From Deltaproteobacteria bacterium (GTDB taxonomy: Bacteria > Myxococcota_A > Polyangia > Haliangiales > SHYZ01), in NCBI GenBank assembly GCA_016210055.1, contig JACQUZ010000074.1:1-51706 (forward strand): DNA of 51,706 nucleotides, written 5' to 3'. Within the stretch, counting starts at the first letter, position 1. Every line of letters starts with the position of its first letter. The notes under the pieces were generated by a model. It was not told the origin of the DNA. It saw nothing but the letters and a program-made list of their open reading frames with translations, and searched no databases. This document shows, piece by piece, positions 19,252 to 27,684 of the stretch. The position numbers were made by a program, and so were the translations under genes.

Positions 19252-21474
19252 ATGCCGGGCCTGGGCGGTCACAGCCAGTCTTCTTCCGAGCTCACGCCAC
19301 TCGAGGGATCCATCGAGAGAGTCGTGTACGAAGACCCCGAGTCACGGTTCGCCGTGGCGCGGCTGCGTGTGGTCAAGAAGCCCGAGGCCGTGACGATCGT
19401 GGGACACCTCTTGGGAATGCAAGCGGGCAGCCAAGTACGCCTGCTCGGGCGGTGGACGGTCGACAAGAAATACGGCGAGCAGTTCCGCGTGGAGACTTGC
19501 CAGCAGGTCGTTCCGGCCACGGTGGCAGGGATCGAAAAATACCTTGGTTCTGGTCTGATCCCTGGAATCGGTCCCGAGCTCGCCAAGCGCATCGTCTCCT
19601 TTTTCGGCACGGCAACGTTGGAGGTGATTGAAAACCAGCCAGACCGCCTGACCGAGGTCGAGGGCATTGGGCGCGTCCGTGCCAGCCGGATTCAAAAGGG
19701 ACTGACCGAGCACAAGGAGCTCCAGGAGGTCATGGTCTTCTTGCAAGGCCACGGGGTCTCACCGAGCCAGGCTGTTCGCATCTACAAGCAATACGGCAAG
19801 GCAGCTATCTCGCTGGTCCGTGAAAACCCCTACCGTCTCGCCCTTGACGTGTGGGGCATCGGGTTCAAGACCGCCGACGCGATTGCCCGGAAGCTGGGCA
19901 TCGACAAGGCCTCCCCGGCGCGAGCCGAAGCAGGAATCCTGCACCAGCTCGGCGAGCTGGCCGAGGAGGGGCACGTGCACGTCCCGGAGCACGAGCTCGT
20001 GGCCCAAGTCGAGCGCGAGCTCGACATCGACCCCGCCATGGCACGCGGCGCGGTCGAACGCCTGGCTCCCACTGGGCGCGTCGTGCGTGAGGTGCTCGGC
20101 GAACGAGGAGAATGCCTTTCGCTGCGCGCCCTCTGGGACGCCGAGGTACGCGCCGCCGCGAGTCTCGCGCGACTCATCGAGAACCCTGCGCCCCCCGTCG
20201 CCATTTCGGTCGACAAGGCCATCGCTTGGTTTGAAAAAGAACAGCAGGTCGAGCTCGCTGCCCAGCAGAAGGAGGCGATCCGCGCCACGATCCAGGAAAA
20301 GGTGGTGGTCATCACCGGAGGTCCTGGCGTCGGGAAGACCACCATCGTCAACGCCATCCTGTGCATCCTGGCCAAGAAGGGGTGCCGCGTCGCCCTCGCG
20401 GCACCCACCGGCCGTGCGGCCAAGCGGCTCGCCGAGGCCACGTCACGAACCGCCATGACCCTCCACCGCTTGCTCGAGTTCAACCCGCGAGGAGGTCGGT
20501 TCGAACGCAACGAGGCCTCGCCCCTCGATGTAGACATGGTCGTCGTCGACGAAGCCTCCATGGTGGACGTCCTCCTCGCCGCAAGCCTTCTCGCGGCAAT
20601 CCCCTCTCATGCCAAGGTCGTGCTCGTGGGGGACGTGGACCAGCTCCCATCGGTGGGACCAGGCCGAGTTCTCGCCGATGTGATCGCGTCGCGCGCCGTC
20701 ACTGTCGTCCAGCTCACGGAGGTCTTCCGCCAAGCCGCCCAAAGCGCCATCGTGACCAACGCGCACCGCATTCACCGTGGAGAGCTTCCGAATGTTGCAA
20801 CGGGAGAGACGGCGTCGGATTTCTACTTCATCGAAAGGGACGAGCCCAAGGACGTGCTCAACGTCCTACTGGCTCTTTTGGCCGAGCGCATTCCAAAGCG
20901 TTTTGGCCTCGACCCAGCTCGCGACGTGCAAGTCCTCACCCCGATGCATCGAGGCGACGTGGGGTCCCAGAACCTAAACCGGGCGCTCCAGGCTCGCCTC
21001 AACCCGCCGCGACCCGGAGTGGCCGAGCTCACGCGCGGGCAGCGGGTTTTTCGCGTGGGAGACAAGGTGATGCAGGTACGAAATGACTACGACAAGGAGG
21101 TGTTCAACGGAGATATCGGTCTCGTCACGGACGTCGTGAAAGACGATGAAGGAGAACAGGTCGTTGTCGAGCTCGACGGCCGCCAGGTTCCGTACGCGGT
21201 AGACGAGCTGGATTGCCTGGTACACGCCTATGCCGTGACGGTGCACAAGTCGCAGGGATCCGAGTATCCCGCGGTCGTGATTCCCGTGGTCACGCAGCAC
21301 TTCCTCTTGCTCCAGCGCAACCTGCTCTACACCGCCGTCACCCGGGGCAAGAAGCTCGTGGTGCTGGTGGGCTCGCGAAAGGCGCTAGGAATCGCGGTGC
21401 GCACCGACGATACACGCCTCCGGTGGACGTGGCTCGCCGCGCGGCTCCGCGAGGCTTGCTCCCCTCAGAAGTAG
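19252..21474 (+). CDS. recD2: ATP-dependent DNA helicase RecD2
   Basis: 740-residue 5'-3' superfamily 1B helicase of the RecD2/YrrC type, which acts without RecBC. An N-terminal OB-like region is followed by tandem helix-hairpin-helix motifs (LIPGIGPELAKRI and EVEGIGRVRASR, residues about 98-145). The motor has Walker A GGPGVGKTT near 356, Walker B VVDEASMVD near 427, GDVDQLPSVGPG near 461, TEVFRQA near 490 and the C-terminal YAVTVHKSQGSEYP near 660. The start at ATG 19252 lies right after a -10-like hexamer. Its 3' end overlaps the convergent gene by 10 bp. Confidence 0.95.
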   Translation: MPGLGGHSQSSSELTPLEGSIERVVYEDPESRFAVARLRVVKKPEAVTIVGHLLGMQAGSQVRLLGRWTVDKKYGEQFRVETCQQVVPATVAGIEKYLGSGLIPGIGPELAKRIVSFFGTATLEVIENQPDRLTEVEGIGRVRASRIQKGLTEHKELQEVMVFLQGHGVSPSQAVRIYKQYGKAAISLVRENPYRLALDVWGIGFKTADAIARKLGIDKASPARAEAGILHQLGELAEEGHVHVPEHELVAQVERELDIDPAMARGAVERLAPTGRVVREVLGERGECLSLRALWDAEVRAAASLARLIENPAPPVAISVDKAIAWFEKEQQVELAAQQKEAIRATIQEKVVVITGGPGVGKTTIVNAILCILAKKGCRVALAAPTGRAAKRLAEATSRTAMTLHRLLEFNPRGGRFERNEASPLDVDMVVVDEASMVDVLLAASLLAAIPSHAKVVLVGDVDQLPSVGPGRVLADVIASRAVTVVQLTEVFRQAAQSAIVTNAHRIHRGELPNVATGETASDFYFIERDEPKDVLNVLLALLAERIPKRFGLDPARDVQVLTPMHRGDVGSQNLNRALQARLNPPRPGVAELTRGQRVFRVGDKVMQVRNDYDKEVFNGDIGLVTDVVKDDEGEQVVVELDGRQVPYAVDELDCLVHAYAVTVHKSQGSEYPAVVIPVVTQHFLLLQRNLLYTAVTRGKKLVVLVGSRKALGIAVRTDDTRLRWTWLAARLREACSPQK

Positions 21475-21986
21475 TAGCGCACGCCAAACGCGGCGTTCAG
21501 GTCCAAGTCCAGGCCATCGTGCTTGTCGTCGTCATCCTCGAGAATCATGTCGAGGATGAGCGCCACCTCCACGAACGCATCGAGAGGCACCCCGGCCTTG
21601 ATGAAGTCAAACACCAGTCCCACTGGCCCGCGCGCGCCCAAGTGCACGTCGTCGCTCTCGTCGTGACCTCGGTCATGGGAGAGAAGACGTCCACCGACTC
21701 CCACGTAGAGCCCCAGGTCAAACTTCGCCTCACGCACGAGCACCGCGGGGACGAACAAGTAGTCGGCGTGCACGTGGAGTCCCTCAGCGCCGAGTAGAGA
21801 AAACCCAATTCCAGCGTCTACTGCCTGGCCGCTCCCACCTCCGAGGTAGAGCTTGAGCGAAACACCCGTAGGAGATCCCAGGATGAGCCCGGCACCGAAG
21901 TCGCCGCCGTCGGCGCGCGCGTTCCTTGGCGTCGAGAAGACTAGGAGAAAGAGCACCACCTGGGCAAGGCAAGCAAGGGAGCGCAT
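21465..21986 (-). CDS. Small outer-membrane beta-barrel protein
   Basis: 173 residues with a signal peptide (cleavage near NARA-DG) and alternating hydrophobic strands with aromatic ends; the last residues are VRYYF, a typical barrel C-terminus. A loop of acidic Asp/His residues (HDRGHDESDD and EDDDDKHD) could bind metal. It resembles small 8-strand barrels, and no closer family is recognised. It is convergent with recD2, overlapping by 10 bp. Confidence 0.7.
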   Translation of the reverse strand: MRSLACLAQVVLFLLVFSTPRNARADGGDFGAGLILGSPTGVSLKLYLGGGSGQAVDAGIGFSLLGAEGLHVHADYLFVPAVLVREAKFDLGLYVGVGGRLLSHDRGHDESDDVHLGARGPVGLVFDFIKAGVPLDAFVEVALILDMILEDDDDKHDGLDLDLNAAFGVRYYF

Positions 21987-22031
21987 CGGCAGCCCAAGTT
22001 ATCACCCAGTACCCGCTCCCGCCACCTCGCG

Positions 22032-22037
22032 TACACT
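22032..22037 (+). promoter_or_regulatory. Candidate -10 element, leaderless start
   Basis: TACACT with 7 nt to ATG 22045. No ribosome binding site lies in the gap. Confidence 0.45.
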
Positions 22038-22044
22038 ACGCCTC

Positions 22045-23109
22045 ATGAAATGGCTCTCGTGCGCTTTTTGCTCGCTCGCCTTAGCATGCGGTGGGTCGAC
22101 GACACCCGTCAGCTCCACCACGTGGTCTCACAAGCGCCCGGACCATGTTCCTCCTCCCCCCGACAAGTCGGCGCGAGCTACGGCCACGGACGCCCCCATC
22201 CCAGAGCCCAGCGATCCTCGCGAAAGGCTAGTTGTCGTGAAAGACGGGGCCCTCTGGATCATGCAACCGAACGGGAGCGAGGCACGCCGGCTTACCTCGG
22301 GAACGCGGGCCATTCCCGACGAGAACCCCGCCTTCTCTCCAACTGGCCATGAAGTCGCGTTCTCCTCGGCACGAGATGGGGCCGCCAAGATTTACCTCCT
22401 GTCGCTGGATGGCTCCGGCGCCAGGGCTCTGACCGACGGCACCAAAGGGGACGATCTCCAGCCAGCTTGGTCCCCTGATGGACACAGCCTCGTGTTCGTG
22501 CGCTCCCACCACGGGGAGCGAAGCGACCTGTTCCTCTTGGAGGTGGAACGCGGAGTCGAACGCGGAGTCGAACGCGGGGAACCACGACTGCTCCTCGAGG
22601 GACGGGACAGGACTCCATCGCAGGTGGGCTGGCCGACCTGGTCCCCGGATGGACAGTCGATCGTCTTTTCTGCCGATCGTGAAGAGGGCTTCGGTACCGG
22701 CCTCTGGCTGGTGCGCCCAGACGGAACGGGTCTTCGCAGGCTCACGCGTCCTCCCATGGCGCAGGCCTGGGTGCGCGACCTTCGCCCCTCGTTCTCGCCG
22801 GACGGCGCCGAAATCGCCCTGGCGTCCAACAGGCACGCCGCCAGTGGGGATTCGGGCGACGACCTAGACATCTATTCTCTCTCGGTAGACGCGGGCACGA
22901 TGACCCGCCTGACCAACGACCCGGGCGTGGCCGACGATCCCTGTTTTTCCCCCGATGGCCAACGGATCTTCTTTACCTCCACCCGGGACGCGCTCCGCGT
23001 GGGCCACGTCGAGCTCTTCGTCACGCCTGCCCATGGTGGTGAGCAGCGACGCTTGACGCGGGATGAGGCCCCTTTCAACCTCGCCCCGACCGCCGGGCTG
23101 CTCAGGTAA
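22045..23109 (+). CDS. TolB-like beta-propeller lipoprotein
   Basis: 354 residues. ATG 22045 starts a signal peptide with SLALAC as the lipobox, so it should be lipid-anchored. WD40-like/TolB propeller blades recur with the repeat form FSPDG...F.S.RDG...Y, for example AWSPDGHSLVF, TWSPDGQSIVF, SFSPDGAEIAL and CFSPDGQRIFF. It lacks the N-terminal TolB domain, so it is not a Tol-Pal TolB proper. A GVER triplet repeat lies inside one loop. The role is probably binding of a protein or glycan partner. Confidence 0.8.
   Translation: MKWLSCAFCSLALACGGSTTPVSSTTWSHKRPDHVPPPPDKSARATATDAPIPEPSDPRERLVVVKDGALWIMQPNGSEARRLTSGTRAIPDENPAFSPTGHEVAFSSARDGAAKIYLLSLDGSGARALTDGTKGDDLQPAWSPDGHSLVFVRSHHGERSDLFLLEVERGVERGVERGEPRLLLEGRDRTPSQVGWPTWSPDGQSIVFSADREEGFGTGLWLVRPDGTGLRRLTRPPMAQAWVRDLRPSFSPDGAEIALASNRHAASGDSGDDLDIYSLSVDAGTMTRLTNDPGVADDPCFSPDGQRIFFTSTRDALRVGHVELFVTPAHGGEQRRLTRDEAPFNLAPTAGLLR
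22543..22578 (+). repeat. In-frame 12-bp tandem repeat, three units
   Basis: GTGGAACGCGGA, GTCGAACGCGGA, GTCGAACGCGGG encode VERG three times in the TolB-like protein. Copy change would keep frame. Confidence 0.85.
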
Positions 23110-23135
23110 CCGCTCGATTTCTCCTCATGATCTCG

Positions 23136-23141
23136 TAATAT
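23136..23141 (+). promoter_or_regulatory. Candidate -10 element, leaderless start
   Basis: TAATAT, then 7 nt, then GTG 23149. The spacing places the transcript start on the start codon of the first WYL gene. Confidence 0.5.
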
Positions 23142-23148
23142 CCCGGGC

Positions 23149-24267
23149 GTGGGACAAAAGGGGACCAGCAGCCGAGGAGCATCGTCGCGAGCGAGCAGGG
23201 AAGATCGCAGCAAGCGTCTCCTCGATCTCGTGGTGATGCTCTTGGGGGCCAGGGGACCTGTCCCGTACCGCGAGATCCGATCCCAATTCAAGGCGTACCA
23301 GACCGAGAACGACGAAGCTGGACTTAGGGCATTCGAGCGGGACAAGGCAGACCTCCTGGAGCTCGGGATCCCACTCCGCTACGTGACACCCGAGGACGAC
23401 GAAACCGTGGATGAGGCCGGCTACGTCGTCGACTTGCGGCGCTACCGCATGCCGGAGATTCGCCTTACGCCGGAGGAAGTGGCCGCGCTCGTGCTCGCCG
23501 GCTCGGTGGCTCGGGCGGCGCACGGCACAACCTATGCCGAGGTCGTCGACTTGACCCTAAAGAAGCTCGCCTTCGACCTCCCGACGGCTCCCGACACGCC
23601 AACGCGGGCGGCGCGTGGAAAGGCAGGAGAGGAGCATGGCAAGGCCGCGCCGGTCCTGGTCCATTTTCCCGAGCCGGCGAGCCCTGGCCTTGCCGAGAGG
23701 CTCTCGCTCCTCGAGCAGGCGACCCGAAATCGGAAGCGGCTGACGCTCTCCTACCTCGGCACTCGCGATGGCGTTGTCTCGGCAAGGGACGTGGATCCCT
23801 ATGGCCTTGCCTATCGTCAGGGCGCATGGCTTCTCGTCGCGTACTGCCACCTGCGAAAAGGCGTCCGCACGTTCCGCTTGGATCGAATTTCGGAGGTGAC
23901 GGTCGCACCCAAGCCGCGGACGCCGGATTTCGAGCGCCCCTCGGGATTCGACGTTCGCCGACACGCGGATCGCTCCCCATGGACGTATGAAATGGAACCG
24001 CCTGTGGAGGTCGTGCTCGAGGTCTTGCCGCCCGCGAGCGCGATCGCCAACGAGGACTTCGGTGGGAGCACGCACCGCCAAGCGGGTGCCGATGGCGCGA
24101 CCTTAATCAGGTTCGAGTGCTCCAACCCGGACTATCTCGTGTCCCGCGTCATGGCCGCGAAAGGAGGAATCATCGTGCGCGCCCCGACTTCGATCAGGGA
24201 GCGGGTGCGGGATGAGATCCGAGCGGTAGCTGCGCGGTACCAGTGCCCTGGAGCGAGTCAGCCATGA
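23149..24267 (+). CDS. WYL-domain regulator, PafB-like
   Basis: 372 residues from GTG 23149. An N-terminal helix-turn-helix (RSKRLLDLVVMLLGARG..YREIRSQF, then AFERDKADLLELGIPL) matches the PafB pattern, and the WYL domain lies near residues 200-290 with DVDPYGLAYRQGAWLLVAYC and the TFRLDRI motif. Tandem WYL proteins of this form (PafBC) activate the LexA-independent mitomycin response in actinobacteria. Here the neighbours are recD2, radC and clpX-like genes. The stop overlaps the next WYL gene start in ATGA. Confidence 0.85.
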   Translation: MGQKGTSSRGASSRASREDRSKRLLDLVVMLLGARGPVPYREIRSQFKAYQTENDEAGLRAFERDKADLLELGIPLRYVTPEDDETVDEAGYVVDLRRYRMPEIRLTPEEVAALVLAGSVARAAHGTTYAEVVDLTLKKLAFDLPTAPDTPTRAARGKAGEEHGKAAPVLVHFPEPASPGLAERLSLLEQATRNRKRLTLSYLGTRDGVVSARDVDPYGLAYRQGAWLLVAYCHLRKGVRTFRLDRISEVTVAPKPRTPDFERPSGFDVRRHADRSPWTYEMEPPVEVVLEVLPPASAIANEDFGGSTHRQAGADGATLIRFECSNPDYLVSRVMAAKGGIIVRAPTSIRERVRDEIRAVAARYQCPGASQP

Positions 24268-25250
24268 GCGAGCTGTCGGGGAGGCTCAGTCGGCTCCTGT
24301 TCCTGGTTCCCCACGTGGCCAAGAGTCCCGATGGAGTGGAGCTCGACCAGCTCGCAGAGGAGCTCGGCATCGAACAAGAGGAGCTCCTCGCCGACTTGGA
24401 TCTCCTCACTCAGGTGGGTCCGCCGACGGGGGATCCCGGGGAGTACCTCCTGGTCACGTTTGAGAAGGGCAGGGTCTATGTAGACCTTGCGCAGCGACTT
24501 ACAAGGCCGCTCAGGCTCACCCCTGCTGAGGGTTGCTCCCTCCTCCTGGGCATCCGGTCGCTCAAGCGAAGCGGCATCGCGCCCTATGACGATGCCCTGC
24601 GATCCGCCGAAAAGAAGCTCCTTGCGGCCCTGGGAACCGAGGCCAAGGTAGCCGAGCAACTCGCCGAAGGAACAGTCGTCGTGGGCGAGGGGCAAGCGGT
24701 GAGCAGGCACCTGCGCGCGCTCCTCGAAGCTGCTCGCGAGCGACGCAGCGTGGAGATCGAATATGCTGCCGCCTCGAGCGGACAGGCGATGCGGCGGGGT
24801 CTAGAACCTTACGGCATCGTCCACCATGGTGGTGCTTGGTACGTGATCGGAAGATGTCAGAAGCGAGGGGACACCCGCACGTTCCGCGTCGACCGGATCG
24901 TAGCCCTTGCGTCCACCGGACAGGCATTCATGGTGCCACCCGACTTCGACCTGGAGGCATACCGACGTGAACGCATGTACGTCCCCAGCGCCGACGCAGT
25001 GGTTGTTCGGGCGCGCTTCGATCGAATCGGCGCAGCCCGGGTGGGCGCCGCGTGGCCGGCAGGTGAAGTCGTCACGCTCGAAGGGGGGGGCGCCGAAATA
25101 GCGATTGAGTGCGAGGGGATCGAGTGGGTGCTCGGATGGGTGCTCTCCTTTGGTCGCCACGCCGAGATCGTCGCCCCCGAAGAAGCCCGCACCGCCCTGT
25201 GTGAACGCCTCGCGACCATGAGGGACGCTCACGCCGGATACAAGGACTGA
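24264..25250 (+). CDS. WYL-domain regulator, PafC-like
   Basis: 328 residues from ATG 24264, coupled by a 4-bp overlap to the previous WYL gene. The N-terminal block LSRLLFLVPHVAK..LDQLAEELGIEQEELLADLDLL and GRVYVDLAQRLTRPLRLTP match the PafC half of the pair. The WYL core appears as LEPYGIVHHGGAWYVIGRC and TFRVDRI near residue 205. In actinobacteria the two proteins work as a heterodimer; I infer the same. The nucleic acid ligand that activates it is not readable from the sequence. Confidence 0.85.
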   Translation: MSELSGRLSRLLFLVPHVAKSPDGVELDQLAEELGIEQEELLADLDLLTQVGPPTGDPGEYLLVTFEKGRVYVDLAQRLTRPLRLTPAEGCSLLLGIRSLKRSGIAPYDDALRSAEKKLLAALGTEAKVAEQLAEGTVVVGEGQAVSRHLRALLEAARERRSVEIEYAAASSGQAMRRGLEPYGIVHHGGAWYVIGRCQKRGDTRTFRVDRIVALASTGQAFMVPPDFDLEAYRRERMYVPSADAVVVRARFDRIGAARVGAAWPAGEVVTLEGGGAEIAIECEGIEWVLGWVLSFGRHAEIVAPEEARTALCERLATMRDAHAGYKD

Positions 25251-25255
25251 TGCCC

Positions 25256-25657
25256 TTAAAAGACGTAGTCCATGGCGAGCGCGAGCATCATGAGAACTCG
25301 GCGCATCTCGAGGTTCTCCACGTTGGCGACGAGATAGTCGTGGAGCGCGGGCTGCCGCTTCTGGAGCTCTTTCGCACGATCGAGCGAGGCCACGGAGTCG
25401 AGCTCCTCGAACGTTATCGCCCGCACGCTTCGTCCCGCATGGCGCAAGAAGCAGTTCGCCATGAGGGCAGCGTGAAATACGGCGTTCACCACGGCCTCGG
25501 GTCCGCCGAACTCCTTCACGAAGGCAGTCAGGTACCGGGTCGCACTGGGCTGTGACTGCACCCAGGTCCCCACAACGGTTTGGGCATAGCGCGGGTCGGA
25601 CATCCTTTGAGAGGCGTCTCTCACGACATCCGCGACGGTGTTCTCCGGGATCCGCAT
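25256..25657 (-). CDS. Hypothetical helical protein
   Basis: 133 residues, convergent with the WYL pair (5-bp gap). It is largely helical by pattern, with Ala/Leu-rich segments (TVVGTWVQSQPSATRYLTAFVKEF and FHAALMANCFLRHAG). There is no signal peptide or membrane span that I trust, and I do not recognise a family. A TAGACT hexamer 14 nt before the ATG may be its -10. The divergent neighbour starts only 57 bp away. Confidence 0.65.
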   Translation of the reverse strand: MRIPENTVADVVRDASQRMSDPRYAQTVVGTWVQSQPSATRYLTAFVKEFGGPEAVVNAVFHAALMANCFLRHAGRSVRAITFEELDSVASLDRAKELQKRQPALHDYLVANVENLEMRRVLMMLALAMDYVF

Positions 25658-25714
25658 GACCTAAGGGCTCAAGTCTAGCGCTTGGATGCCATGCGCACCA
25701 TACTGGGGTGTTCG

Positions 25715-27133
25715 ATGACTCCCCGCGGCGCGGCAAGGGGACGCTTCCTTATCGTCCTACTGGCGAGCTTGGTTGCCCACGCCGTCTTGGCAATCGGGGC
25801 CTCTTGGCTCGCGTCGCGCGCCAGCTCCGTGGAGCGCGACACGGTCGTCCCCGTGGATTTCCTCGTCAGCGAGCCGCCTCGCCCCAAGGTCCACGAACAA
25901 CCAGCATCAGAGAATCAGAGCTCACGGCAAGACCCCGCCGCGAAGGATTCCCCGCAGCCACGAGCAAGGCGAGCAGCCAGGCCAAAGACTTCGCTGGCTC
26001 GACCTACGCGCGCGAAGAAGACTGAGGAACCGGCGCCTCTTGCCCATTCCGACGTCGTGTCCTCGCCCAGCCTGCCAGACGCCGGGATTAAGGACGCAGG
26101 AGCCGTGCTCGCTAAGGTCGAGGTGGATGCATCGCAGCCCGACGACGCGGGGGTCCTGGCCGAATCCGACCCTTCGCCCCCGCCGTTGTCTTTGGACCTA
26201 CATTCCCACGTGCCGAGCGACGCCCGCCTGGTGGTTCTCATGCTGAATGATCGCCTTCGTACCACGAGCTTTGCCCCTCTCGTAGAGCCGATCCTCGCAC
26301 CGACACCAGACTACCAAGCCCTTCTCGACGGCACAGGCGTCACCATGATCGACACGTTCGATACCGTCCTGATTTCCACGCGGGACCCTCGAGACGCCAG
26401 CGCCACGTTCTTGGCGGTGCGGCCTGTAGGAGACACGGCCAAAGCACGCGCGGCGCTGGAGGGTGATCCCAAGGCCCCCAGGATTTCCTGGTCCGCGTGG
26501 TCCGCGTGGTCCGCGTGGTCCGCGAGCTCCGGCGTAATCTTGGGAAGGCGGACTGGGGCTCATCCCCTAGATCCGCGGGTGATTGTCGTTCCGGCGTCTG
26601 GATGGATGATGCTCGCGCGCCCGGAGCATGTCGCCGAGCTCATGGCCCCGGGCGATGCGGGCGTGGCGGCGCGACTCGACTGGCTCGAGCGCGTGGTGCA
26701 GGAAACCGACGCGAAGCTGGGCGGTGACGCACGCATCGTCGCAGTCGTTGGAGTCGCTGGAGTCAAGAACGACCTTCGTCTCCCGGGGTTTCCGCCCCTA
26801 CCCCCGCCATCGCGCGGCACCGTCACCGTCGCCGTGGCGTCCGGAGGGCTCACGGTCCACGCGACCGCTCTTTTTGCCACGGAGGCGCAAGCGAGCCTGG
26901 TGGAAAATCTCCTCCACCAAGCTCAAAAGGACTACACGTCAAGCCCAACCCGCCGCCTCATGCTCGCGAGCCTAAAGCTCCTGCCGGCGCTCGAGAGCCT
27001 CGTCGTGAGCGCTCAGGGTGATGTCCTTGCGATCAGGGTGCGGTTCACCCACAAGGACGCGCAATTCCTGCTCAAATCCGTGGCGGCATGGAGCCAAGGT
27101 TTCTTCGGTGAGCGCGCGCCTGCTCGGCAATGA
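25715..27133 (+). CDS. Membrane-anchored protein with TonB-like N-terminus
   Basis: About 472 residues from ATG 25715, with a GGGGTG sequence just upstream; ATG 25691 is an alternative. An N-terminal membrane helix (FLIVLLASLVAHAVLAIGAS) is followed by a Pro/Ala/Lys-rich periplasmic stretch, as in TonB, but the C-terminal part is a globular domain with no TonB fold. It carries VPSDARLVVLMLNDRLR near residue 170, and a WSA repeat is embedded near residue 260. A later region contains VVVxxVG-type strands. I infer a periplasmic protein that uses TonB-like anchoring, function unknown. Confidence 0.6.
   Translation: MTPRGAARGRFLIVLLASLVAHAVLAIGASWLASRASSVERDTVVPVDFLVSEPPRPKVHEQPASENQSSRQDPAAKDSPQPRARRAARPKTSLARPTRAKKTEEPAPLAHSDVVSSPSLPDAGIKDAGAVLAKVEVDASQPDDAGVLAESDPSPPPLSLDLHSHVPSDARLVVLMLNDRLRTTSFAPLVEPILAPTPDYQALLDGTGVTMIDTFDTVLISTRDPRDASATFLAVRPVGDTAKARAALEGDPKAPRISWSAWSAWSAWSASSGVILGRRTGAHPLDPRVIVVPASGWMMLARPEHVAELMAPGDAGVAARLDWLERVVQETDAKLGGDARIVAVVGVAGVKNDLRLPGFPPLPPPSRGTVTVAVASGGLTVHATALFATEAQASLVENLLHQAQKDYTSSPTRRLMLASLKLLPALESLVVSAQGDVLAIRVRFTHKDAQFLLKSVAAWSQGFFGERAPARQ
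26489..26524 (+). repeat. Perfect 9-bp tandem repeat, four units
   Basis: TGGTCCGCG repeated four times encodes (Trp-Ser-Ala)4 in frame in the anchored protein. Slippage would add or remove WSA units without a frameshift. Confidence 0.9.
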
Positions 27134-27220
27134 CACCGCGCATTGAGCAATAATTGGCGCGTTCAATCTGCTATCGGCGTGAAATGATGCGACTTTTTTA
27201 GAACCTTAGCGCACGGGGCG

Positions 27221-27229
27221 TGCTAGTCT
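27221..27229 (+). promoter_or_regulatory. Extended -10 promoter in AT-rich gap, leaderless start
   Basis: TGCTAGTCT is an extended -10 (TGn-TAGTCT) in an unusually AT-rich gap; 8 nt follow before GTG 27238. It excludes GTG 27220 as start, since that codon would sit upstream of the transcript. Confidence 0.45.
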
Positions 27230-27237
27230 TAATCATT

Positions 27238-27684
27238 GTGGCTAGGCAGGCCACTACATTGAGCACGGTGCTCGCGTCCCTGCGAGCGACGCTAGCCAGT
27301 CGGCTCGCCAGCACTCCTGGCTCGCCGGATTTCGTGAGCGAGCGACGCCGCGGAAGGCGTGTTCCAGTGGATCATGAAGGGAAGCTGTTTTTCGGCGACC
27401 TCGTCCTCCCGGGTCGCATCGGAAACGTAGGACAAAGCGGCGTCCTCTTCCGCACTGGCGTGCTCGTCGAGGTCGGAGAACCCGGGCAGCTTTTCGTAGC
27501 TGGCTTCGATGCGCCGGGAATCCCAGTGCACGTAGCCTGGGCGAGTCGCAGCACCCGAAATGGCACTCCCACGCCGCTCGCGGGACTCGGCTTGGCTTTT
27601 GACGTCACGACCGCCCAGGCCGAGCGCCATGCGCTCGAGGCGCTCCTGTTCGTTCTCGAGGCTGCTAATAAATCCGCCACTTGA
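27238..27684 (+). CDS. PilZ-domain protein
   Basis: 148 residues from GTG 27238. The RRRGRR stretch near residue 37 gives the RxxxR motif, and GNVGQSGVLF about 25 residues later occupies the place of the DxSxxG motif but with Asn and Gly in place of Asp and Ser. So binding of cyclic di-GMP is possible but not assured. Two hydrophobic stretches at the N-terminus (residues 5-25) may be a membrane-associated helix. It is convergent with the glycosyltransferase gene and overlaps it by 20 bp. Confidence 0.7.
   Translation: MARQATTLSTVLASLRATLASRLASTPGSPDFVSERRRGRRVPVDHEGKLFFGDLVLPGRIGNVGQSGVLFRTGVLVEVGEPGQLFVAGFDAPGIPVHVAWASRSTRNGTPTPLAGLGLAFDVTTAQAERHALEALLFVLEAANKSAT

Noticed and set aside
18153..19631. 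Plus-strand frame of 492 codons across the clpX-like gene and the recD2 start
   Set aside because: It is antisense to the clear ClpX-like protein and then overlaps recD2 in another frame; no family resemblance.
27134..27237. Sigma-54 promoter in the AT-rich gap
   Set aside because: TTGGCGCGTTCAATCTGCT has GG and GC 12 nt apart rather than 10, so the spacing does not fit.
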